Assembly (NCBI GenBank): GCA_001600495.1
Contig: BCKE01000002.1
Span: 998,118-1,062,117 of the forward strand
Length of the DNA: 64,000 nucleotides
Direction: 5' to 3'
Source: Pilasporangium apinafurcum
Taxonomy: Eukaryota > Oomycota > Peronosporomycetes > Pythiales > Pythiaceae
Positions 44,607 through 56,234 of this stretch are shown here, one piece after another. Numbering within the stretch: the first letter of the stretch is position 1; each line of letters begins with the position of its first letter. Below the pieces are notes generated by a model. The model was not told the origin of the DNA and searched no databases. It was given only the letters and a program-made list of their open reading frames with translations. The position numbers and the translations under genes are program-made.

Positions 44607-46004
44607 ATGGAAAACGCTGGTCGCAATCACCATGAAGACGAGAATGAGATGCTGAGTCTGACGCTGCGCGAGTGCGTGGAAGGCGTACCCTCGCGAGAGA
44701 CCACAGCAACCACTACGAACACGACGGATGAGGCAGCAGTAGAATCTTTCACCACATCTTCCTCCTCCTCTGCCGCGACAGCTTCGGCGACAGCAAACGG
44801 TAATGGTGAAGCTTCCGCGCTGTTACTGACGCTGCCTGGATCACCGACGCTGTTACCACTTACAACGTCCCCAACACCATCACAGCAGCCGCAGTATGCT
44901 CAGAAACAAGCGCCGCACCACAATGGGTTAGGGAATCTCAATATGCTGGGCGGAAGTGTAACCATGGGGGAAAATCACGCTGTTCATGGGTACTTCCAGA
45001 ATGACCATGAAGGTGAATTCAGTGAGCTACAGAAGAATGACGATTATCGCCGACTCACGGACGCAATTACTGCAAAATTCGATGCTGATCGCGCGCTGGA
45101 ACTCTCCACTGTTACTACTACGAACACCAAGCCGCCACCATCGAAAAAACGCAAGAGCGGTGCGAACGTGAGTATTGATCTGCAGACCAAAATCCGACTA
45201 ATTGAACTGGCGGAAGAATACCAATACGACCCGAAAAGCTCTGGACGCGGCAAACAGGACGGTAGCGCATCGATGAACGCGAAAGAACAGATGAGTGGTA
45301 TCCGCTTGGCGGCGCAGTTTGGGTTGAACAAAAGCACTGTGAGTCGCATTCTTAAACGCAAGGAAGAGTTCAAGAAGGCATACTACAAGGATAACATCTC
45401 GGGCTGTTCTAAACACATCAACAAGAAATCCAAGTTTGAAAAACTCAATCGACTTGTTGAGAACTGGTTCGATGTGACGCGCGAGAAGAAAGTGGCAGTA
45501 TCGGATACGCTCATTCGAGACGTAGGAAAACGATTTGCGGAAGAGCTTGGTATTGATGACTTTCGTGGATCTAATGGTTGGGTACGTAGTCTTCGCAACC
45601 GGAAAGAGCACCAGGTGCGAAACATGTCAATGGAGGCAATCGAGCGTGAGAAAATGAAGAAAGACGCCGAAGCGATCGAACGCATGCGGATGATTTTCCC
45701 CAACGGTATGAAAGACATGGCAGGGTTTTTTAAAGATCTGTCAACATTTTTGGAAAAAGACGGGAGCCTCGTCGGTCATGGTAGCACTACGAGCATCCAT
45801 AATGGCCATAATGGGACGCCAGGTAGCGAAACGTCGTCGTACGTGGCACTGGACGAGGACGCAAAAGAAGACGAACGGATGGCAGAGGAATTCTTGAAAA
45901 AAAAAATGATTGAGAATTTGCGTGCCTGGTCCCACGAATTGATGGAATCAGACCTAACTAGGCTGAAGAAAAAACTCAAGCCACGGCAGACCGCTATGTT
46001 GTAG
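44607..46004 (+). CDS. CENP-B/Tc5-type HTH DNA-binding protein
   Basis: 465 aa from ATG 44607; the upstream open frame (to 44517) has no ATG. Residues 1-175 are Ser/Thr/Pro-rich. From about residue 180 there is a Psq-like HTH: 'VSIDLQTKIRLIELAEEY', then 'MSGIRLAAQFGLNKSTVSRI'. A CENP-B-type HTH follows: 'LNRLVENWFDVTREKKVAVS', 'DTLIRDVGKRFAEELGIDDF', 'GSNGWVRSLRNRKEHQV', where S/N-GW is the signature of the second CENP-B/pogo HTH. The pogo-type DDE nuclease domain is absent; instead there is a charged helical C-terminus. This suggests a domesticated transposase-derived DNA-binding protein. Its target is unknown. Confidence 0.85.
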   Translation: MENAGRNHHEDENEMLSLTLRECVEGVPSRETTATTTNTTDEAAVESFTTSSSSSAATASATANGNGEASALLLTLPGSPTLLPLTTSPTPSQQPQYAQKQAPHHNGLGNLNMLGGSVTMGENHAVHGYFQNDHEGEFSELQKNDDYRRLTDAITAKFDADRALELSTVTTTNTKPPPSKKRKSGANVSIDLQTKIRLIELAEEYQYDPKSSGRGKQDGSASMNAKEQMSGIRLAAQFGLNKSTVSRILKRKEEFKKAYYKDNISGCSKHINKKSKFEKLNRLVENWFDVTREKKVAVSDTLIRDVGKRFAEELGIDDFRGSNGWVRSLRNRKEHQVRNMSMEAIEREKMKKDAEAIERMRMIFPNGMKDMAGFFKDLSTFLEKDGSLVGHGSTTSIHNGHNGTPGSETSSYVALDEDAKEDERMAEEFLKKKMIENLRAWSHELMESDLTRLKKKLKPRQTAML

Positions 46005-46333
46005 ATTTTTTGTATCATGTTCGAAATGTGTTAGTGGCTGATCTTTCTTGCTCATAGTTTTTTATTGCAACACTCCCAATCTGCCGATACAGTATGTGGA
46101 TCGTTTTCTTTTGTAGGCGTTGCATTAGTTATGATTAAGTCTAAGAACACGATGACTATTTGCAAAGATGGCATGGATTGTGCTTGCATCAAGTGTCGAC
46201 AATTGTTTGCTTGTTTCGATGCAATGTAGTCTAACTTTAACGGGCGCCTCTTCAGCATATCGTTAGTCACCAAAATATGCAGCACCAATTTTGAAGGTTT
46301 GATGTACGAAATTGTCAAGCTCCGTAAGCGTAA
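46005..46333. other. Intergenic region
   Basis: About 330 bases; a leftward frame (46318-46052) is open but has no recognisable content and I do not call it a gene. Confidence 0.4.
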
Positions 46334-49300
46334 ATGCGGCGCAGCAATAAAGCCTTTATGAGCAAAGAACCCTTAGTTGATGCCATAAATGTCGGAGTAC
46401 GACTACCGAGTTTCAATTTTGTCGAGCCTAGGAGCCCAAAGTTACCAATCAAACCCAGCCCAAGTCCTCGTGTAGGTCTCCCCGTATTGCAACCACCGAC
46501 ACATGGCATTGATCGTCAGCATACAGCTCCAAATCCACACGCAGCAACTCAAGCGATTGACATCGACAAAGTTGTCTATTTCACCATTTCCAAATGGGCA
46601 AAGGACATGGAAGATTCAACACTGTGAGTTCTCTTGGCTACGTTTGTTTTTTAATCACAACCGCTTAACATATTTACGGTGGATTACTTCGGCATTAGCA
46701 CACAGGAAAGTAAAATGGCACGTATCTGGCAGTCCATGCTCCGACACTCAGAGAGTGGAAGATTTGGGAGAGCTGATACGTGGCCAAATTCGATCTGTTC
46801 AGCATTGTGTCTCGAAATTGTCCGGCAGGTATGTTGAAAAGCAATACTCGTTCGGCATACAATCTCTTGATAGCGTAGCATTGCAGATGTTGGTCGCATG
46901 CGGAGCCACTAGTCTACTTATCAATGTGCTCATCGGAGGTCTTGCCAACTCAATTTATATGGGTTATGATCCCGATCATTCGTTCCGGTCTCATGACCAA
47001 TATGCCGATATTGCCCGACAGCAACAGGATAAGATAGTTCGTGTTGAACAACATCTAGCTGATCTCAACAATTGTCGCGATATTACAAACGAAGAAATAC
47101 TTGAGAAAGCCTCAATGGTGAGTGTTTGATTTGTATATATATCAACAATGTGTGTTTTTCGAATCTACATTCGTTCTTTTTGTGTCCCAGCTTCTCCATT
47201 CATCCAAGCCGGACATTCGTCTCACATACATCACTGATTTGGTTAATCCGTTCCTTACTGACGAACTAATTGTGGCATTATGGAACTTAAAATCCATATC
47301 CACAGCTACCCAACAAGTAGAATCCATTTCATCTATTTCAGTTGAAGATCAAGGTTCCCCATCTTCGAATCCTGAGCCATCTTTACTTAAGATACAAGAT
47401 CAAGAGACCACGAGCGGAATTCTAGCTCTCCAAGAGCGTGTTCGTCTGCTGCTGATGCTTTGGCATGAGCTTAGCGTCGAAGAAAAGAGCATTTTGTATC
47501 AGTCGATAGGACCGGAAAGCGCCGGAAGTTCTGCTACCGACTCAGAAAGTCCAGTGAATATACTTCAGGCATTGCAGACTGCGTACGCAGCACAGCAGAT
47601 ACAACTTCAAAATTCTGCTCGAGTTGTTCGTCTTCAATCCCACATACAACCAAGCGCAGACTCTGATTCCTCCTTGACATTCATAGAACCAGTAAAACCA
47701 TCGGCACCCCAGCCACTTCGACGAACAATGACAATTCGTAGAGGAACGACTTTGAACAGTGGCGCTAAGGACAATACACCAATGAAGTCATTGGACCGTG
47801 CCAGTGCACAAAATATCTACGAACGAACGTCAGTTTCGAGCATTCTTCTTGGAGCATTATCAGCCAATACAGTCCTTCAACCTCATCAAGAGTACGGAGT
47901 GAAATCAGTCTTGCAAAACTTTTCAAATGAGGAATTTGCAGTAGCACATAGAGATATTTTACAGAAATGCCAAGATGTCTTCGATTTGCTTTGTGAAAGC
48001 TCGGAAGATTCCAGCCGCCAGAAAAGGGAAGGAATATCGATGCTGACGACGATGAAGGAATATTATACTGATTCATATTATATAAGCGAGGCCAAGAAGA
48101 AACTGTGTGATCTGCTCTGTGAGTATGTGGAACCAACAGACGCGATCATGGAGAAATTCGCGGCAAGTGAGAAGGTTGCTGAGCAACGAGCGAAACGAGA
48201 TATGGATGATCCAGCAGGAGCTTATGAACTGGTTCGCCTCTTTATTCAGCGGCAAAAGAAAAACCCAGCGACGCTCGTTCATGCGATTAACCAAAATCCA
48301 GAAATATTGCTAAGCGCTATTGCGCAAAATCACGGAATTTTACGCTTTGCTATCACGAAGTTTGCTGGACCAGTAAAACGGTTCTTAAAGCTCGACTCGA
48401 AAGCTAGTAACTACTTGGATTCGCTTCAGCAAAAGAATAAGGGTGTACAGTTGCTTTGGGGAACGAACGCAACGACGACCGACTCGGTGATTGGCATTGG
48501 TGTGACTGAAGCAAGGAAAGGCATGATAGAGGCCACTCCATCATCCTATTTGATAGATTGGTTTGAAGCTCACACAAGCGACTTAGCAAAACTATTCCTG
48601 GAAAAACCTGAACTATTGAAGATCCTTTTTGCTGATTTACATAGGGAAGGTGATGTCAGTTCGTTTTACAAACTAATGATGGAGATTCAAACCACGAAAG
48701 GCGTCCAAAATTTCATGCGCCGTGCTTCGGTAGCTGCACTGGAAAAACTTACTCAAGAAGATCCGAGTGAACTAGTCAAATTATTGAAGGAAATTTTCCA
48801 TACTGAAGAAAACTCCAGTGCAGCAAATGCCGATTTACTGGATGAACTACGATCTTCACCCTATCTTGTCACGTGCTTAAGTGAGTTCCATCCGACAGTG
48901 TTACAAGATGTTCTGTCGACACATATCGACATCTGGAAGCATTTTTTTGTGGATGCAGCAGCATACAACGATGCAATTTTGAGAGAAAGCTTACTTCTTC
49001 GGGTAAGTTTTCGTTTTCTCTGGGAGCGAATGCTCGACATGATGAACTAACATTGTTGATTGTGACAACAGACCAACGGTGTCGAGCACGGAGATACTTT
49101 GATGAGACTCTTTGATGCAGTGGTTGAAGGATCCACTACAAATTTCCAGATACAGATGGTGGGTGCGTCTGTGTTTTCTAATGACGCTCCTCAATCAACA
49201 GCGCAAAATGGATCGGTTCTTCGTCGAAAAAAACAACAACGCTTGTATCTGCGCGGTATATCGACCGTTTGCCGCGCTTTAATTATCCCTCAGCTCGCAA

Positions 49301-51147
49301 GCATAGGACATAACTACCCCCAACACATTGAACAGGACAAAGGTGACATACATCACGGCAGTGGCAAAACGAGCGAATTGAAACACGCGAAATCGCATTC
49401 TCAGCCAAAACACAAAAAGACTACTCTTTCACTATCGGCTTCTCCCAAGAAACGTGTTCAACAAGCAAGCATCAGTCACATGAAAGAGGACATCAATGCA
49501 ACACCCTCTAAAGGTAGTGTAGTAGAAGAGCGTCAGTATCGACATCACCAGCGACATGTTCACGAGCGATTGACGCATCAACTATTTTACCAAGAAGGAA
49601 TAACGCTTCCTTCGGTGTGGCGGACGTACCTTCAAGCCTACTATCGTCAAGTCAACGATAATGATCTTGTTTCCCACACATTGACAAAAGCTCACGTGAA
49701 AACGCTCATATTGGACATTTGTCTCGAGTATTTGAAATTGGATCATATACAATCGGAACATGACGAAGTGTGGACATTTGCGCCATTCGTTGCCGACTAT
49801 TTTGTGAATCGATACGAGGCACCAATAACGGTTGGGTATTGGTTGCACCACTTTGTCACTTCCCTGCGAATGTTCCAAGACGAGTCTCGAATGGTAATAT
49901 TCTTGACTGCGTGTGGGTTTACAAAACCTGCATCTGCACTAGGTTATGATGTCTTCCTGTATTATCTGCATGCTTTGGCGCACTTATTCTTTGGCCAGAT
50001 GAAGGTGTTTAAGATTGGATGTCGATTAGAAGAGATCTCGGACGGTTCGTGTCCTGTGCCAGTCACAACCGCTCTTAACACAGCAACGACGCTCTTTAAA
50101 TTATGTCTCTCAGCCAACGAGATGAAACTACTCCACCAAAGACTCCAGGATCTTAAGAAAGCTACCCCTCCTAGTATTTTTGCCAATGTGAAAGGCGAGT
50201 TTACTACAGCCGATCAATTTCTTGACCTCGACGATGTAATGAATATCTTCTTAGACTTGTGGATTACTGCAAACAAACGCGTTGATGAGGTACGACGAAA
50301 TTTCCTATTGCTGTTGTGTCATGGGAAATCACGTCAAAATATGATATTTACTATGTTGTGAAATTGACAGCGATATAAGCACGCCTTCACGTTCTTTGCC
50401 GCGGAGGGCGATCATGTTGGACCCGAAGAATTCACAAAGATCGTCATGAGTGTTACTAACAATCGCCTCACCCCTCGCGAATGTCGTCTCGTATACGGTG
50501 ATGCCGGCTATGAAGTTCTCAACCTCGAAGCGTTGCTGCAAGTCACTCAAACATACTACCTCAGGCTTTTCAATATTGATTTACCTGAAGTCCCTTTGGA
50601 GGACGAAGAAGTGGAAGAATTGCGATTGTCAATCGGAAGAGCAAACATCACGTCGATAGATCGCGTACGTCTCTTCATATTGTCTCTTTGATGTATCCAT
50701 GTACATGTACATATTCACACATTCCTTTATTTTGCTATTTAGGAAATGGAAGATCTGGATAGATACTGGCGGAGTGTTCGTGATGATCTCACCCATCAGT
50801 TGGAGACATCACATCAAAATAAATCGACCAAGGCTCGTCTGAGAAAACAAAATATCCTGATTGAGATGCTACTGACTGATGTTAGACAACTCGTTTCGCA
50901 GCACAAATGTCCTCCTGTTGGTGATGGGAGTGATTCTAATTCTAATGAACAAGTAGGGCTTCATGAGACAATGACACAAGCATGGCAAGAGATTCGAGCT
51001 TGCGTGAAGATGTTACACAGTGCGAAGGTCGCACAGCATTACCTCAGTCGTCTCTTTATCCAGTCATGCATTATCAAGTGGGTGCAACAGGGAAAGAAAC
51101 GCCGACAAGAGGAGGAACACGCATCCAATTTAGACTCTTGTAAGTAG
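46334..51147 (+). CDS. Very large unknown protein, six exons
   Basis: Exons 46334-46623, 46706-47117, 47191-49002, 49072-50289, 50371-50664, 50743-51147 join in perfect phase to 1476 aa. The protein is mostly alpha-helical and hydrophilic. A weakly hydrophobic helix 'LVACGATSLLINVLIGGLAN' lies in exon 2. 'KHAFTFFAAEGDHVGPEEF' plus 'RLVYGDAGYEVLNLEALLQV' in exon 5 resembles a pair of degenerate EF hands without full calcium ligands. The Lys-rich end 'CIIKWVQQGKKRRQEEEHAS' is basic. No catalytic motif or named family is recognised. With the other large coiled proteins nearby it could be cytoskeletal or flagellar, but that is only a guess. The consistent intron phases show a maintained gene. Confidence 0.82.
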
Positions 51148-51515
51148 AATAACAATTTTTTAACCCATTCATTAAATAAATCGTTAAATCTGGTAGTTTT
51201 GGAACTATCGTTTCTGGATGTAGAAGGTTCTTGATTGCATCATTGAACGGAATATCCTTTGACAACTCCATTTCTTCACCTACACTGAGTTCTTTAGCTG
51301 CGCTCATTCAAGCTAACGGGCCCTTATCACTGTGCTTATCTTGCTTTACCTTGAGCAAGTTTTAGAAAATGAAATATCCAATTGCCAAATCTCCCACGCT
51401 TTGTTCTCAATGGTGGAAGTCGACTTTTGTACCCATTCATTAAAGATATCATTAAATGTGGCTGAAGCTCTCATGTCTCCTCTCGGTACTTAGCGATATC
51501 TATATTCGCGGAAAA
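51148..51515. other. Intergenic region with a short direct repeat
   Basis: A 38-base direct repeat with a few mismatches ('acccattcattaaa' core) lies at about 51156-51193 and 51424-51461. The 230 bases between contain a leftward frame (51307-51140) with plausible codons ('DIPFNDAIKNLLHPETIVP') that is too short to call. Confidence 0.45.
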
Positions 51516-53569
51516 ATGGAAGATGCGGATGTCTGTCGATCATATGGGTTTCCAAGCGGGGAGATCTTTGTGCGTATCCACCACAGCAGCATCTGCTCCG
51601 AAGGTCAGACACTCTATGGTGCACGTCCATTTCTGCAGCAGCTGCTGTTGGAGTCACACACGATCGAGCAGGGAAATCAGCCGTGGAAGGGAAAGTTCGC
51701 ACTACTGCGACGGTTGAGACATCAGATTAAGGTACACTATCTTTGCTTCATTCATATGGTAGTCGCCTCGATGGCATATCTGGGAGCACTCTGATGTCTG
51801 ATGCTACGTAGATTCGTCGTAAACAAGTGGAAACGCGTTGGCGATGTGTTCAGGATGCCATTAAGACGATGGAAATAGGAACACCACCACCAATGTCGTG
51901 CCTATCTGTCGCTGTGGGTCACTATCTCGATCACTTTGGTCACCTAGAGCAGATGTACCAAAAACACGTGATACAGGGAGTTTTGCAGCATTATGCACTG
52001 TTAGAGGCTGAGCGGGAGTACATTCGACGATGGAGTACTACAGAGGAGGCATTGTGTCTGGATCTTCTCGCACGAACGAAACGACTATATCAGCTCAAGT
52101 GGGTAGAATTCACCATGTAGTGTTGAAACTTGGTCGACATCACTCTTATATGTAGCATATGCTATCACCCTGTTTCTAGTTTGTTTGGAGCGCAGTTGGA
52201 GAGCGAAACATCTGGACAGATCCGCATGTGGCAGTTGCCGGCAAATGATCCACAGCGCCTACGATGTGTGAAAGCCGCTACAGAGAACGTCAAGCGGAAT
52301 TTCTTCTCAAAAGATACAAGCGATGGCGAAATCGAAGTCCTGGACGTCTTCAAGATTGACAACCGACCGTTATTGCACTCGTTCCAGTGCTTCACTAGCT
52401 CACTCGCACCGGAACAAGTGCGGATCAAAGGACTCTTTTGTTATGTACCTGTTGAATGTATTGAGCATTGTGTCGTGTGGGGGATGCATTACGATGAGCA
52501 GACATTTTTACAGACGAGCGGTCTGGAGATAAATGTTTTTAATCGAGTGACGTACGTTTTGTTTGGTGATCTACTTGTATCTGGGGTTAAGTGTTGCTGA
52601 TGACTGTGTGGGGTGTTCTTTCAGATTGTCTAAGAATGATCAAGATGCACCAGGTACGACTAACTTATTTCCAGCAAAACAGAGAGCGATGGCATCAAAA
52701 CCAATAGCATTCCCGAGACGCTTCAGCCGCTACAGTACATTGGAGGAAAATCGGAATCAGATGTCATTACAAGACACAATGCACAAAAATGTTGATGGGA
52801 TCCAATATCTCGCACTGTGCCGAGTGCAAATGGGGAAAACTATTCGCATTCGAAAACCAAACGAATCCACTGCGTTTCCAGAGGATCGTTCTGTTGGAGC
52901 ACTGCACATTGCGGATGAGGTGAGTTCCCAGCTACCTCCTGACATATCGAGTTTTTTTCGAAATCATCATTACGAGTTGATGTGGTGATAGGAAGAATAT
53001 TTAGTCCGATATCCTCAAGCAGTTGTCCCTGAATTTCTCATCCAGGTACGTGGGTTTTCTAGTACAGTATGATTTTCCATGCATTTACCAACTTTATGCA
53101 TTATTAGTTCCGAGCTGTCTGGACTTCAGAATACACGAGGTCACCAAATATCGATTCAATCATTCAGACGAACTTGACCGACGCAGGTGTCGATGTCCCA
53201 TCCGCGTCCTTCCAGACTGCAATACAAGAACTCACAAAGCGCGGTAAATGCTCTGCGTCTGTGTTTCCATTCATCCAATATCCTGTTGGACAAGACCTTC
53301 CTTCAGTCTTTGTGAAAGAATCAACAGAAAATCATGGTCGGTCACACGAACGGAAAAAAGCAGAACACTACAAGGCAGCGCATGATCGAGCGGAAGCGCA
53401 GCCACTGAAGAATCCAGAGACAATTTTGGCCAACTATATGGGGAGGAGGGCGTTAATAATGGAAGATATGCGAACGCTTCAGAATTTGTTTTGGGAGCAA
53501 TGCAGAACGCTATGGAGTGAAGTAGTTATCGATGATCATTTTGGTGAACAGAATTGTCCATATACTTAA
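51516..53569 (+). CDS. PARP-catalytic-domain-like protein, diverged
   Basis: Six exons (51516-51731, 51812-52102, 52196-52551, 52625-52919, 52992-53045, 53108-53569) join in phase to 557 aa. The C-terminal half follows the order of a poly/mono-ADP-ribosyltransferase (PARP) fold: 'VLDVFKIDNRPLLHSF' (usual 'V..V..I.N..L...F'), then 'IKGLFCYVPVECIEHCVVWG' where 'L.HGT....I...G' is expected, then 'RRFSRYSTLEENRNQM' at the 'YFA..S..Y' position, 'QYLALCRVQMGKT', and 'EEYLVRYPQAVVPEFLIQF' at the usual C-terminal strand. The NAD-binding His is not visible, so catalysis is doubtful. The N-terminal half is helical. After the stop, another frame (53554-53787, 'FQARQHENKFDLAEML') looks coding, so the 3' end may extend through an exon or frame break I could not place. 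Confidence 0.6.
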
Positions 53570-53860
53570 GAAAAAGAAGAAGCAGAATACAAAGCCAAGT
53601 AGATTACCCCGCCTTTCAAGCAAGGCAACATGAAAATAAGTTCGATTTGGCGGAAATGTTAGAATATAGTCTTATGCAGAACCGGCCTTCTCATCTTAAT
53701 AGCGTGTATAAACCAATGCGACAACTCCTAGTAGTAGCTGTGTCGAATCATGTTCGTATACCGCCCAGATATGCAATTCATCGCTGATTTGTTGTTTCGT
53801 AATTCCTTGAGATATGCACTTCGCTCATGATAAACTTCATCTCATTAGCTTCCAATAGTT
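53570..53860. other. Spacer with coding-like frame
   Basis: About 290 bases between convergent genes. Frame 53596-53787 has protein-like content ('VYKPMRQLLVVAVSNHVRIP') and could be the true C-terminus of the PARP-like gene, displaced by an indel or missed intron. Confidence 0.35.
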
Positions 53861-54589
53861 TTATAACTTGAATTCAATGATGTATTCCTGCGAGGTCGTA
53901 GGTGAAATGTTCTGAGCGGCATGCACACGTCGCTGCGCCGATGGATCCACTTCCATAAATCGAAACTCTCCTGGATGGAATTTCGCTTTCTTCGTTGGCT
54001 GCATGTTTTCATCAAAGCCCGCCATTTCTTCAGCCGTGCGTTTGATGAATAGATACGGATAGAGATGTTCATGCAGATCACACGTTTCCATGGAATGCAC
54101 CTGGAAGTCCCAGAGATTGATATAGTCATTGGAAAAGAGCACACGCGTCCCAATCGCACCTGGAAGAGTCGATGTGCGTGGAGATGACACGCCATTCGAA
54201 GTTGGCGGCCTGAAGAACGAGAAAACAAAATAGCTGTTGCTACAGAGAGGCACATTATAGAGTGGATGCTTGCCAATGGCACTATCGGCTGACACCTCAA
54301 CCCAGAAACATTCATATGTTTGCTCATCAATGGTCTTTAGGACGACTTGAGGGTCTGCCACAGGAAGAAAAAGACGCGCAAACGGTCGCACAGGAAGCTT
54401 TTGGAGCATCTGTTGATCTACCTCGAGCATCTCACTGATCGACTCCAGCGGTTCTTCATCTGACCCAATTTGCCAAACCGCAAAGCGATGATTAACGAAG
54501 TAGGAGCAATACGAATCATTTGGAGGAGTCTGCGGCACATTGCATGCGTAGAGGATTCCTGTACTTGCGGTGTTCGCCGATGTGTTCAT
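53861..54589 (-). CDS. Conserved-looking protein of unknown function
   Basis: Single exon, 242 aa, ATG at 54589. The protein has alternating hydrophobic strands with few long helices: 'MLQKLPVRPFARLFLPVADP', 'YECFWVEVSADSAIGKH', 'SNSYFVFSFFRPP', 'TRVLFSNDYINLWDFQVH', ending 'TSQEYIIEFKL'. A beta-sandwich or cupin-like fold is possible, but no metal-binding motif is seen, so I leave it unnamed. There is no signal peptide or membrane segment. It is convergent with the PARP-like gene. Confidence 0.75.
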   Translation of the reverse strand: MNTSANTASTGILYACNVPQTPPNDSYCSYFVNHRFAVWQIGSDEEPLESISEMLEVDQQMLQKLPVRPFARLFLPVADPQVVLKTIDEQTYECFWVEVSADSAIGKHPLYNVPLCSNSYFVFSFFRPPTSNGVSSPRTSTLPGAIGTRVLFSNDYINLWDFQVHSMETCDLHEHLYPYLFIKRTAEEMAGFDENMQPTKKAKFHPGEFRFMEVDPSAQRRVHAAQNISPTTSQEYIIEFKL

Positions 54590-56234
54590 GATGCCGTGCT
54601 GTCGATGGTGAAAGATCGTGTGCTAATGCTATTGTGAGAAAAAGATCTCGTTTTATATTGTTCTTTGAAGTTGGCTTCTTAGATACCACCCCCTATTTAA
54701 GGTCTATGTCTGTTCAGTATTTGTAATGATACCATAGAATCTTTTGTGAGTATAAAGACACACTCTATTTAGAACGTTGCTGTTGAAGTGATTAGTAGTT
54801 AGTAAGGACTCTTGCAGTGATGTACGCGAACCTAGCGTGGCAATCTGCCTGTTCGTTTGGTTGAATACTTTCCAACTCCTCGCCCTTGCTCTCTCTCACT
54901 CTCTCTAATAAATCGCATGACTGAAGTCAGGATTCTGGCAAATCACTAATTTCTGGTTTCTTGGTTATTCTATTTTTTTTCCTTCTATTTGCTTTACTGG
55001 TGACCCTATGCTACGCCTCTTCGATCACAAAGACGAGTGCCTCTCTGAACACCGTAGAGGCGTCGTGCTATCAGTTGTGGCCAAATATCCACTCACAATT
55101 CATTCAACAGTCGTGATTTTTTGGTCGACCTAACCAATCAAGCACCAGCTGTTCGTCTACTCGAAGACGTTGTGATTTTTTGTGTGTCTGTATGAATGGA
55201 AGGAGCCATGCGACTGTCGCTCTCTACCATTTGTTGTTTAATAGTTGTGCTTGATACTCTAGCACTGATATTACGATATGTCACTGGCTTTAACTTTCCT
55301 CACACTCAGCTAATCATTGTAATTGTATCACGAAACGCTTATTTCCGGCAATAATAAAACATGAACTATACACGACATGGCAGCTGGTGGGTCTGACGTG
55401 GTTTTAGTGAGTCATTTGCATTCGGTATATGTGATGGCTCTCAGCTGCATCCAGCAGCTGGATGCTATCTCAGTCTCTAAAACCACTGTATCTACTCAAA
55501 GGGCTTCGGTCCAACCTCGTTGTCGAGGACGAAGCAATGAGACGATGTTAACACCATCTTGAACATTGTGAATCCACGCCTACTTGGATGATCGAAGACG
55601 ACGTGTGATTGCAGTGGTGCCGGTTGAAGTAGCAGATGGGGTTTAGCCAGTTGCACATCCAACGAGATCAGGGGATCCAATAAAATATTCAGAATTCAAC
55701 AATCTATGCACCCGAAGGGTATTTATCATTTTCAGCACTACAATGATGTATGTATATGACTACAGTGGGTCAGCTTTTTCTAGCACCACCAGTGTTTTAA
55801 AGTGTCAACGATGGATCTCTATTTCTTTGGAAAGCGCGATCTAATCGCTAAAATTAAGAGTCAACGCGTTCAATACCAGCGCGAGGAAGAGGACGGGATC
55901 AAATGCTCCAGCGTTAGGCTATCTATAGCAAGACACCAAAATATAGATATTTTGGCCACTACAGGGCAAAATCAGATTGCGCTATTTTTGCACGCGATTG
56001 GGGCTAGTCCTCGCCATCTGTACGACAATAGCAGCAGAGAGCGAGAGATTTGGGGCTAAATGATCCCTGAGCCTTCTCTCTCCTAGCGACACCTAGAGGA
56101 AGAGGGGGGGACGGGCAACTGGGACAGCCAGATGCGACAGCAGTGATGACCATCAGTTTGCAATTTGCATACCCACAGCCACTTCCTTCGCACAAACAGC
56201 TCGCCCTCACGGCTTCTCACTGTCAATTTTTTTT
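54590..56234. other. Long gene-poor region with small open frames
   Basis: About 1.6 kb. CT-rich repeats (54888-54910, 'ttgctctctctcactctctc') and T-runs (54968-54984) occur. Two small frames were considered. At 55377 an ATG opens a frame with a donor-like GTGAGT after 10 codons and coding-like text beyond an acceptor near 55458. At 55811 an ATG opens a frame of 82 codons ('MDLYFFGKRDLIAKIKSQR') to 56059. Neither has a recognisable family; the second has the more natural composition and could be a small gene or an upstream exon. Nothing else is seen. Confidence 0.4.
55811..56059 (+). CDS. Small hypothetical protein, doubtful
   Basis: 82 codons from ATG 55811 to TAA 56059. The start 'MDLYFFGKRDLIAKIKSQR' is a plausible amphipathic helix with basic and aromatic residues; the later part ('NIDILATTGQNQIALFLHA') is unremarkable. 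There are no homologues I can recall and no conserved motif. It may equally be the leader region of the next gene. Confidence 0.25.
   Translation: MDLYFFGKRDLIAKIKSQRVQYQREEEDGIKCSSVRLSIARHQNIDILATTGQNQIALFLHAIGASPRHLYDNSSREREIWG

Noticed and set aside
46052-46318. Minus-strand 88-codon frame in an intergenic gap
   Set aside because: No recognisable domain, no splice context, short; kept out of the gene list.
46800-46888. Intron with donor at 'ggcag|gtatgttg' in the 1476-aa gene
   Set aside because: Using it shifts the frame; reading through keeps a long coherent frame.
55377-55562. Small frame starting 'MAAGGSDVVL' with a donor-like GTGAGT
   Set aside because: Reading frame and exon borders could not be made consistent; left as a note in the intergenic entry.
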